A stretch of DNA of 38,638 bases, taken from contig NZ_WBKM01000345.1 in assembly GCF_015714725.1 (NCBI RefSeq), positions 1 through 38,638 of the forward strand, given 5' to 3'. The notes under the pieces were generated by a model. That model had not been told where the DNA came from and made no database searches. It was given only the letters and a program-made list of their open reading frames with translations. The translations under genes and the position numbers were made by a program. Positions 32,577-38,638 of this stretch are shown one piece after another (the stretch's first letter is position 1; each line of letters begins with the position of its first letter). The DNA is from Nostoc sp. WHI (GTDB lineage: Bacteria > Cyanobacteriota > Cyanobacteriia > Cyanobacteriales > Nostocaceae).

Positions 32577-32873
32577 TTAAGGTTTTGTGACTACACTGAC
32601 TGAGCCATTCACTAAAGTTTGACAGGCAAGGCGGTAATTTTCCGGCTTTTTCTTGAATTTCCGGTTTTCTACATCTGTGCGGGGGGAAAGATTTTCTAGT
32701 CCTTCTACTATCTCGACAATGCAAGTGCCACATTGACCATTGCCACCGCAATTCGTCATCTTGCCAATTAATTTATATATATCAATACCATTTTGCATCG
32801 CCTTGAGTCGAAGATTAGCACCATCGGCCACTACTACTTCTTTATTTTCTTTAACAAATTTGATATTACCCAT
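32577..32873 (-). CDS. 2Fe-2S ferredoxin
   Basis: 98 residues from ATG 32871-32873, preceded by a strong AGGAGG; the longer reading from 32939 is not needed. The cluster ligands are the cysteines of NCGGNGQCGTC and the later Cys of RLACQT, the C-x5-C-x2-C...C arrangement of plant/bacterial-type 2Fe-2S ferredoxins. IKFVKENKEVVVADGANL begins the beta-grasp fold. It is a soluble electron carrier; the partner is unknown. It lies between psbM and psbK on the same strand but has large gaps on both sides, so it is probably transcribed separately. Confidence 0.9.
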   Translation of the reverse strand: MGNIKFVKENKEVVVADGANLRLKAMQNGIDIYKLIGKMTNCGGNGQCGTCIVEIVEGLENLSPRTDVENRKFKKKPENYRLACQTLVNGSVSVVTKP

Positions 32874-33004
32874 AGCTAATTCCTCCTTGACTGTAGGCTT
32901 GGCTTTCAAGGCTTCATATTGACATGGCTTGATTCCCATCTTATTTATTATATTAATCCATTACAAAATATTAATAAATATTAATTTTATAAAAGATGAC
33001 GCGA

Positions 33005-33036
33005 CAAAAAAATAGAACAGGCATAACACCTGTCCT
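33005..33036 (-). terminator. Rho-independent terminator of psbK
   Basis: On the minus strand AGGACAGG (33036-33029) pairs with CCTGTTCT (33021-33014), one G-U pair included, around a 7-base loop. It is followed by a run of T (33012-33005), 23 bases after the psbK stop. Confidence 0.8.
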
Positions 33037-33058
33037 ATAAATTGAAAAATAGATTAAC

Positions 33059-33196
33059 TTACCTAAATCCTACGGCTGCTTGCCAAACGAAAGCAAGCAA
33101 CAAGAAGAATACGGGAATAACTGGGAGAACGTCCACCAATGGGTCAAAGATTTGATAAGCTTCAGGCAGTTTTGCTAATAAAAGTGCTGCTTCCAT
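33059..33196 (-). CDS. psbK: Photosystem II reaction centre protein K
   Basis: A 45-residue precursor from ATG 33194-33196: MEAALLLA is the short cleaved leader and [20 protein letters not shown] followed by [17 protein letters not shown] is the conserved mature PsbK with one membrane helix. PsbK belongs to the photosystem II core near CP43. It lies 64 bases downstream of tgt on the same strand, so co-transcription is possible; a terminator follows. Confidence 0.97.
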
Positions 33197-33260
33197 GTTT
33201 GTTTAAATCCACCTATCCAACACAGCGTTCATAATTGAGAAGTATCTTAACATGGTTTGG

Positions 33261-34409
33261 TCACTGATCATTTGTCATTTCCTCTTCATCTGATGCTAAT
33301 TCAGGTGAGTTGAGCCAGTGACCAAATTCTGTGGTGAACCGATCGCTTAATATTGCTTCTCTAATTTTTTGCGTAAACCCAATTAGTTCGGTAATATTGT
33401 GAATGCTTAACAAGGTATAAGCTAAAATTTCCTGCGATCGCACTAAATGAGATACATAAGCGCGGCTGAAATTTTGACAAGTGTAGCACGGACAAGTTTC
33501 ATCTAATGGCGCAAAATCTTCACGAAACTTAGCATTTTTTAAATTCCAGCGATCGCCTTGGACTATTGCCGTTCCATGTCTAGCCCAGCGTGTAGGAATT
33601 ACGCAATCAAATAAATCTATACCAGATGCGATCGCGATCGCCATTTCCCGATAAGTACCCACACCCATCAAGTAACGCGGCTTTTCGGGCGGTAAAAGCG
33701 GTGCTGTCACTTTTACAATCTCAGCCATCAATTCTGGTGGTTCTCCCACACTCACGCCACCAATGGCATATCCGGGCAAATCTAACTTAGCCAAAGCTTT
33801 AGCCGCACGGCAACGCAAATCCAAATACACGCCTCCCTGCACAATCCCAAACAAAGCCTGCTCACTGCTTTTATGAGCCTTTATACAGCGTTCTAACCAG
33901 CGATAAGTGCGCTCAGTTGCGGTTTCTACCTCTTGGCGAGTCGCTGGGTATGGCGGACACTCATCAAACGCCATGATCACATCTGCCCCTAAAATATTTT
34001 GAATTTCAATTGAACGCTCCGGTGTTAAATTAATAATTTGTCCATCATGGGGCGATCGGAAAGTTACGCCTTCTTCAGTAATTTTTCGCATCTCGCTTAA
34101 GCTGAACACCTGAAACCCACCCGAATCTGTGAGCATTGGCCCGTTCCAACCCATAAATTTGTGCAACCCACCACCTCCAGCCACGATCGCTTCTCCTGGT
34201 TGTAGGTGAAGATGATAAGTATTGGATAAGATCATTTGCGCCCCAGTATCTCGTAGTTGGGCTGGGGTGACGGTTTTGACATTTGCCAGCGTTCCCACTG
34301 GCATAAATCTGGGGGTTTCTACAACACCGTGAGGAGTGAAAAACAGTCCTGCTCTAGCTTTTGTCTGACTACAGCAAGCAAGACATTCAAAGGAAAAATT
34401 CGCACTCAT
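33261..34409 (-). CDS. tgt: tRNA-guanine transglycosylase (queuine tRNA-ribosyltransferase)
   Basis: A protein of 382 residues. It exchanges guanine-34 of tRNAs with GUN anticodons for the queuosine precursor preQ1. Asp95 in MLTDSGGFQVFSL is the general acid/base, Asp268 in DLFDCVIPTR the nucleophile, and Cys306, Cys308, Cys311 and His321 (CPCYTCQNFSRAYVSHL) bind zinc. GVVETPRFMPVGT and GVGTYREM are further family blocks. The last ~10 residues (DEEEMTNDQ) form an acidic tail. All key residues are intact. psbK follows on the same strand. Confidence 0.95.
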   Translation of the reverse strand: MSANFSFECLACCSQTKARAGLFFTPHGVVETPRFMPVGTLANVKTVTPAQLRDTGAQMILSNTYHLHLQPGEAIVAGGGGLHKFMGWNGPMLTDSGGFQVFSLSEMRKITEEGVTFRSPHDGQIINLTPERSIEIQNILGADVIMAFDECPPYPATRQEVETATERTYRWLERCIKAHKSSEQALFGIVQGGVYLDLRCRAAKALAKLDLPGYAIGGVSVGEPPELMAEIVKVTAPLLPPEKPRYLMGVGTYREMAIAIASGIDLFDCVIPTRWARHGTAIVQGDRWNLKNAKFREDFAPLDETCPCYTCQNFSRAYVSHLVRSQEILAYTLLSIHNITELIGFTQKIREAILSDRFTTEFGHWLNSPELASDEEEMTNDQ

Positions 34410-34661
34410 GCCATTTTGGATTTTAGACTTGTCGTGAGCGTTCAGCCGAACGATTTTGGATTGTGAAACGCTAATCGGTAAAGAGTTTCAAAAATCCATA
34501 ACTAGCAGCCATAAAACCAAATGGTATTAGGGCAAAATTAATATTATTTGGCTAAATTATGGAAAAACATAAAAACTGGTCATTAAGTTTAAGTCAACAC
34601 TTAAGCACTCACTACTAACCTAGTTACCAACTTTACGAGTATATACTGTAATAATTGTTAT

Positions 34662-35111
34662 TTAGAAAGAATCAGAACAGTCATCATCAATTTCTGCATC
34701 CCATCTGGCTGAGAGTACTTGCTCCATCATCGCTTCTATGGCGCTGATATTGAATCGCTCCCGTCGCTCTTGTAAAGGGGTTGAGCGGGGAATCAATCGC
34801 AGACAAACCCCATCCTGCATCAAATCGAAGTAGGTTTCTTGTTGCGACGACTGTTTTAGTTCCAAGTAATCAAAACTACAAACATTCAGGTATAGCGCGT
34901 GGTTAGCCACTAAGGTAGACCTTTGCGGATTGGCAAAAACCTCCATCACATCCCCTTCACCCTCGCTCAGTACCTTATCTTCTTGGGTGTAGATGTAGTG
35001 GACTCGACCTAAATCTGTCAGCAATCGCCGTATGTCGAGCTTATTCACAATGATGCCCGTGTTAATAATGCACGGAGCTGGTATCCTAATGTCGGGTAGA
35101 TGGTGACTCAT
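34662..35111 (-). CDS. Conserved-looking cyanobacterial hypothetical protein
   Basis: A protein of 149 residues, soluble, no membrane segment. It starts MSHHLPDIRIPAPCIINTG and contains LYLNVCSFDYLELKQSSQ and CLRLIPRSTPLQERRERFNISAIEAMMEQVLSARWDAE, ending in an acidic DDDCSD tail. The even composition and codon use support a real gene, but I do not recognise a family or motif. ATG 35111 has a CCCTATG context with no strong ribosome-binding site. It is divergent from cobS. Confidence 0.6.
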   Translation of the reverse strand: MSHHLPDIRIPAPCIINTGIIVNKLDIRRLLTDLGRVHYIYTQEDKVLSEGEGDVMEVFANPQRSTLVANHALYLNVCSFDYLELKQSSQQETYFDLMQDGVCLRLIPRSTPLQERRERFNISAIEAMMEQVLSARWDAEIDDDCSDSF

Positions 35112-35489
35112 AGGGAAATAGCGATTAGAGCTACGGAGAGTGACAACACTGCTAGAAAGTCAATTTAACAGCTTGTTGACTCCCTACATCTAAAAAAATA
35201 TCAATTTTGTAGGGCGATTGTCTAATAATCTGAAGTAAGTTTTTAGTTAACGAATACAAAACACAAATTTTTGATCGCTAATGGAATTGTAATTTCCTAA
35301 ATCACATAGTGCCGTATAAAAAATTGCTCAAATATATTGACTTACCACTGAGATTTAGCATAACAAAATTTTTAGGGAGAATTTCTAATATGAAGTAAAT
35401 CTTATCTAAAGCTTTAAAGTCCGCTCATATCGGTTGTATCGGAATTAAAACTATTATCCAGCAGCTTACCAAATATTAATCTAATTCAG
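35112..35489. other. Intergenic region upstream of cobS
   Basis: About 380 AT-rich bases between divergent genes. I looked for a cobalamin riboswitch because cobS follows, but saw no B12-box-like element. No other feature was recognised. Confidence 0.5.
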
Positions 35490-36266
35490 ATGACGAAACA
35501 ACAGTGGTGGAAAAAGCTGCTGTTAAAGCTGGCAGCTAGTATTATATTTTACACTAGTATTCCACTACCGTATTTGCACGGTTTGGACTTTGGGGGAGTG
35601 GCACGTCTTGCTTCGCTTGTAGGGTTGATAATTGGGGGAATTTTAGGATTATTGGATACAGGGATGGATTCTATTGGGATGCCCGTGTTAACTCGTAGTG
35701 CTTTGGTAGTAAGTATTTGGATTGCTATAACTGGAGGACTGCACCTAGATGGGGCAATGGACACAGCCGATGGTTTGGCAGTGGGCGACCCAAATCGGCG
35801 GCTAGAGGTGATGGCAGATAGTGCCACAGGTGCGTTTGGAGCAATGGCAGCGATCGCCTTAGTGCTACTGAAAATAACTGCGTTGACTGATATATCAGAA
35901 AACCGTTGGTTGTTGCTAATGGCTGCTTGTGGCTGGGGACGCTGGGGACAACAACTAGCGATCGCGCGATACCCTTACCTAAAACCAACTGGCAAAGGTG
36001 CATTTCACAAACAAGCCATTCGTTCTTATAAAGATTTGTTACCGGGATTGTTGTTGCTGTTTAGTTTAAGTGGTTTACTTGTGCTGATAGATCAACAGCA
36101 AGTATTTCTTGCACTGGCAATGATACTTGCTGGAAGTGCGATCGCCACTTTAACTGGTGCGTGGTTCAACCACAAACTAGGTGGACACACTGGAGATACC
36201 TACGGCGCAGTCGTTGAGTGGACTGAAGCCCTATTCCTCTGTGTATTAACCGTTGTAGGAAGTTAG
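35490..36266 (+). CDS. cobS: Adenosylcobinamide-GDP ribazoletransferase (cobalamin synthase)
   Basis: A protein of 258 residues with about six membrane helices. It joins alpha-ribazole (or its phosphate) to adenosylcobinamide-GDP in the last steps of cobalamin (pseudocobalamin in cyanobacteria) assembly at the inner membrane. Motifs: FYTSIPLP at the N-terminus, GGLHLDGAMDTADGL (81-95) with the metal-binding acidic residues, EVMADSATGAFG, and HTGDTYGAVVEWTE near the C-terminus. The family usually has about 245-260 residues, so it is complete. No other cobalamin gene is in the window. Confidence 0.95.
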   Translation: MTKQQWWKKLLLKLAASIIFYTSIPLPYLHGLDFGGVARLASLVGLIIGGILGLLDTGMDSIGMPVLTRSALVVSIWIAITGGLHLDGAMDTADGLAVGDPNRRLEVMADSATGAFGAMAAIALVLLKITALTDISENRWLLLMAACGWGRWGQQLAIARYPYLKPTGKGAFHKQAIRSYKDLLPGLLLLFSLSGLLVLIDQQQVFLALAMILAGSAIATLTGAWFNHKLGGHTGDTYGAVVEWTEALFLCVLTVVGS

Positions 36267-36304
36267 CGTGAGCAGTCAGGAGTTATTCTCACTCCCCTAC
36301 TCTT

Positions 36305-36338
36305 CACTCAGCACTCAGCACTCAGCACTCAGCACTCA
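36305..36338. repeat. STRR: CACTCAG heptamer, four full copies plus a partial
   Basis: Units begin at 36305, 36312, 36319 and 36326, with a final CACTCA at 36333. The array reaches into the stop codon of the PPC-domain gene on the minus strand, between two convergent genes. Confidence 0.9.
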
Positions 36339-36791
36339 CTTAATCGGTTGCAGCTTTGTCACTTTGAGTTTAAAAGCCCCAACCCCAGTTTCCCCAAAAG
36401 ACCGGACACGAACAACATAGGTTCCTGTCTCTACAATGCGGGTAAATAGTAGGGAATTGCTACTCCCATCAGGAGCATCATCATTTTCTGCCAGAGTCGA
36501 ACCATCAGGTGCTAGCAGTGTGATGATACTGTCAAAGCTTTCAGATGACAGATCAACTGCTAAATTATCGCCCTTTTCCAGCTTCACTGTGTAATCACGG
36601 GCAAACCCACCTTGACCTGTGGGAATGTCTTTGTCTGAAAGGCTATCGTCAAGTTCAGTACTGTTAGATAAAGGGATTGGACTATACAACTTATTTTGAG
36701 CAAAAGCTGCACTCGTACTTATGCCTATTACTAGCAACGTGGCAGGAATGATAATGAGTTGTTTTAAATCTGCTGCAAAAGCTTTATTCAT
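36336..36791 (-). CDS. Secreted protein with a pre-peptidase C-terminal (PPC) domain
   Basis: A protein of 151 residues. The N-terminus is a signal peptide: basic start, hydrophobic LIIIPATLLVIGISTSAAFA, then Gln as likely first mature residue. The rest is a PPC-type beta-sandwich: RDYTVKLEKGDNLAVDLSSESFDSIITLLAPDGSTLAENDDA, then RIVETGTYVVRVRSFGETGVGAFKLKVTKL. Such domains usually accompany proteases, but here the domain stands alone, which is common in cyanobacteria. Probably periplasmic or extracellular and binding calcium or polymer; not provable here. Confidence 0.8.
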   Translation of the reverse strand: MNKAFAADLKQLIIIPATLLVIGISTSAAFAQNKLYSPIPLSNSTELDDSLSDKDIPTGQGGFARDYTVKLEKGDNLAVDLSSESFDSIITLLAPDGSTLAENDDAPDGSSNSLLFTRIVETGTYVVRVRSFGETGVGAFKLKVTKLQPIK

Positions 36792-36876
36792 AACACTTCA
36801 AAGAATTTTTCCCCAAATATAGAGTAAATTGGTCAATTAATCCACTTTTAAGCCAAAGCTTGCCATTACTCTTGAT

Positions 36877-37554
36877 TTATCCGTCTTTTACGGCAGTGGC
36901 TACAGCTACTAATCCTAAAACTACAATTCCATACTGACGAAGTGTTTGCACAGCAGACCTGGCAGTAGCACCAGTAGTATAAATGTCGTCTACTAACAGC
37001 ACTGGGACATTTGGGGGACGATCGCGAAATTCTTGTCCAACAGCAAAAGCTTCAGCCAAGTTTTTTTCTCGTTTAGATGCCGATAAACCAAACTGCGCTT
37101 CAGTTTCTCGCACTCTTGCTAAACCGTTTAGTTTCAATTTTAATCCAGTTATTTCGCAAAAGCTTTGTGCTATCAGTGCGGCTTGATTGTATTTACGTTG
37201 CTTTTGTTTGCTGGGGTGGAGTGGGATGGGAACTACCACAGGCTGGCTATCTCGCCTCGGTGAATTTAACAACCATGCTTCTCCTAACCATTGACCCAAA
37301 GGACGAGCTATTTGGGGTTTATTTTCGTATTTCATCGCCGCGATCGCTCGTTTCACCGGGCCACCATACTCCCCCCAGCCAAATACTGGTAGTGGCTCTT
37401 GCCACAAAGAAATCGGGTCTTTGCGTTGACATTTTTGCAGTTGTCTGGTGCAGTTCTGACAGAATTCTTGGGAAGTTGCACGTTGGCACAGGGGGCAATG
37501 GGATTGGAGAAAAAGATTGAGTAAGCCTGTAAGATTTTTAGTCCAAGTGTGCAT
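36877..37554 (-). CDS. comF: ComF family phosphoribosyltransferase-like protein
   Basis: A protein of 225 residues. An N-terminal zinc ribbon is formed by Cys20/Cys23 and Cys32/Cys35. A type I phosphoribosyltransferase fold follows, with VVVPIPLHPSKQKQRKYNQA and the PRPP-binding VLLVDDIYTTGAT (185-197). ComFC-type proteins are needed for DNA uptake in naturally competent bacteria, including cyanobacteria, where they act in the cytoplasm with the helicase ComFA or the recombination machinery. No other competence gene is adjacent. Confidence 0.9.
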   Translation of the reverse strand: MHTWTKNLTGLLNLFLQSHCPLCQRATSQEFCQNCTRQLQKCQRKDPISLWQEPLPVFGWGEYGGPVKRAIAAMKYENKPQIARPLGQWLGEAWLLNSPRRDSQPVVVPIPLHPSKQKQRKYNQAALIAQSFCEITGLKLKLNGLARVRETEAQFGLSASKREKNLAEAFAVGQEFRDRPPNVPVLLVDDIYTTGATARSAVQTLRQYGIVVLGLVAVATAVKDG

Positions 37555-37584
37555 TTAGAATTGTCCTTTGTCATTTGTCCTTAC

Positions 37585-38121
37585 TTAATGACCCTTGACC
37601 AATGACTTAAAATACACGCGATCGCAGCGTGTTGTTTCAATACCTACCATTGCTGGAGTGTAGCCGTTGCTTTCATAGAGCTTGACTGCTTCGACCAAAG
37701 CGCTAGCAGTTTCAATCCAAATTTGCTCAAAACCACGCTTTGCGATCGCTGCTTCTAGCTGTTGTAACAAATATTTCCCCAGTCCCAAACCCCTAATGCT
37801 GGGTAAAAGATACATTTTGCGGATTTCTACAGCTTTTTCACCACGCTGTATGGGGTAGTATGCCCCAGTACCGACTAACTGGCTTTGGTGTTCAATTACC
37901 CAAAACTCTCCTCCAGTAGTTAAATAATATTCTTCTACTCGCAGCACATCTCGGTCAGCACCGTTAGGTTCCCACCCCAGACCGTATTCTGATAATACAT
38001 AACTGATGACTTCGGCGGCTCTTGTGCGATCGCTTTCCACCCAATCACGAATTAAAAAATCTTGATAATAGTTTTTCATTACCATTTGCTGGTCAAGTTT
38101 ACACAGAAAATTTTTCCGCAT
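37585..38121 (-). CDS. GNAT-family N-acetyltransferase
   Basis: The longest reading has 178 residues; ATG at 38079 (MKNYYQDFLIRDW) is the more usual start, giving 164. The acetyl-CoA pyrophosphate loop is RGLGLGKYLLQQLE after the strand VEIRKMYLLPSI. The later WIETASALVEAVKLYESNGYTP is the conserved GNAT helix and turn. The substrate is unknown. It transcribes towards comF with a 30-base gap, so the two could share a transcript. Confidence 0.85.
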   Translation of the reverse strand: MRKNFLCKLDQQMVMKNYYQDFLIRDWVESDRTRAAEVISYVLSEYGLGWEPNGADRDVLRVEEYYLTTGGEFWVIEHQSQLVGTGAYYPIQRGEKAVEIRKMYLLPSIRGLGLGKYLLQQLEAAIAKRGFEQIWIETASALVEAVKLYESNGYTPAMVGIETTRCDRVYFKSLVKGH

Positions 38122-38333
38122 CCATATCCCAATTTACCCAGCAAATAGCAATTCTTGCAGAGTTGATTTCAGACAGTACTCTCAAGGCGTAAATTCTGCA
38201 ACTGCCAAAAAAAGTCATCCTTAACAAATAAATTGGCTCTACATCTACATCATCAACGCAGAGTCAGGTGTATTCTTGCCAGAAATCGAGTTCTTGCGCT
38301 TCTAGTTCTTAACCGAAGAAAGGCAGAGGGCAA

Positions 38334-38372
38334 TTGACACTCCCCGACCTAAAGGTACGGGGATTCTGTAAT
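38334..38372 (-). mobile_element. Right-end hairpin of an IS200/IS605-type element
   Basis: CCCCGACCT and AGGTACGGGG (38342-38361) form an imperfect hairpin with one bulged A, followed on the minus strand by the end GAGTGTCAA. This is the typical right end of cyanobacterial tnpB-only (IS605-family) elements, just after the tnpB stop. In studied TnpB systems the guide RNA covers this end and its guide comes from the flanking ~20 bases, here roughly 38314-38333. Confidence 0.65.
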
Positions 38373-38638
38373 CTACGTCAGAATTTGCTCTAGCAGGCTT
38401 TCGCCAACTAGCGTAGAGATTCCAACTCCTACAGCGTTACTTCGGGACTGCCCGTCCCTAGCTTGTTTTGCAAGGTTTAAAATGTTAATCGCTGCGTTTT
38501 CATCTCTATGTAAATTACATCCACAGCTACAAGCATGGGTACGAGTTGATAGAGATTTTTTCACAATTACACCACAACTACTACATTTTTGTGATGTGTA
38601 ATGTGGTGCTACAGCAACCGCTAGCTTACCAAATTTAC
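38373..38638 (-). CDS. tnpB: TnpB (IS200/IS605 OrfB) C-terminus, cut by the window edge
   Basis: The minus-strand frame is open from the window edge to TAG at 38373-38375. Its residues include KFGKLAVAVAPHYTSQKCSS, then CG, KKSLSTRTHACSCGCNLHRDENAAINIL. This is the zinc ribbon (CSSCG and CSCGC) followed by the last RuvC acidic residue in DENAA. TnpB is the RNA-guided nuclease ancestor of Cas12. The internal ATG at 38564 is not the real start; most of the gene lies outside the window. No tnpA is visible. Confidence 0.88.
   Translation of the reverse strand, partial: KFGKLAVAVAPHYTSQKCSSCGVIVKKSLSTRTHACSCGCNLHRDENAAINILNLAKQARDGQSRSNAVGVGISTLVGESLLEQILT

Noticed and set aside
35112..35489. Cobalamin riboswitch upstream of cobS
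   Set aside because: No B12-box-like or matching structural elements could be seen.

Overview
The window comes from a filamentous, Nostoc-like cyanobacterium. The evidence is the photosystem II small subunits psbK and psbM, a magnesium-chelatase H subunit, many HIP1 octamers (GCGATCGC), heptameric short tandem repeats (CAATGCC, GTAATTC, CACTCAG) and dispersed palindromic repeats, all typical of Nostocales. No tRNA or rRNA gene was recognised. Both ends are cut: the left end lies in the tail of a phage-tail-like (contractile injection) gene cluster, and the right end lies inside a tnpB gene.

Layout. 1-2.7 kb: a phage tail assembly-type protein, a DUF6760-type small protein and a long FHA protein ending in a methylglyoxal-synthase-like domain. 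2.9-7.8 kb: a CHASE2 Ser/Thr kinase, an hsp20 gene broken by one stop codon, a membrane protein and a DUF6918-like protein. 8.0-21.4 kb: a CRISPR-Cas type III-A defence island. 21.7-31.8 kb: amidase, ChlH paralogue, hydantoinase-like amidohydrolase, Asp/Asn hydroxylase-like protein, bicupin, NTF2-like protein and a hypothetical protein. 32.2-38.1 kb: psbM, a 2Fe-2S ferredoxin, psbK, tgt, a hypothetical protein, cobS, a secreted PPC-domain protein, comF and a GNAT acetyltransferase. 38.3 kb to the end: the 3' end of an IS200/IS605 tnpB with its right-end hairpin.

The defence island is the main point of interest. It begins with csx3 (predicted cyclic-oligoadenylate ring nuclease) and a P-loop ATPase gene, followed by three degenerate CRISPR-like repeats and an orphan membrane-anchored ORF. 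Then comes one tight operon: cas10 (GGDD palm present, no HD nuclease motif), a HigB-family toxin, a HigA antitoxin FUSED to Csm2 (Cas11), csm3, csm4, csm5, cas6 and a CARF-HEPN ribonuclease. A PD-(D/E)XK-like gene broken by an amber codon and a second Cas6 with a C-terminal helix-turn-helix complete the island. No cas1, cas2 or intact spacer array is visible, so crRNAs must come from arrays elsewhere. Reading the genes together: Cas10 should make cyclic oligoadenylate when target RNA is bound, the CARF-HEPN protein should respond by cutting RNA, and Csx3 should remove the signal. The HigBA module is wired physically into the effector complex through Csm2. This toxin-antitoxin/Cas11 chimera is the best candidate here for an undescribed system.
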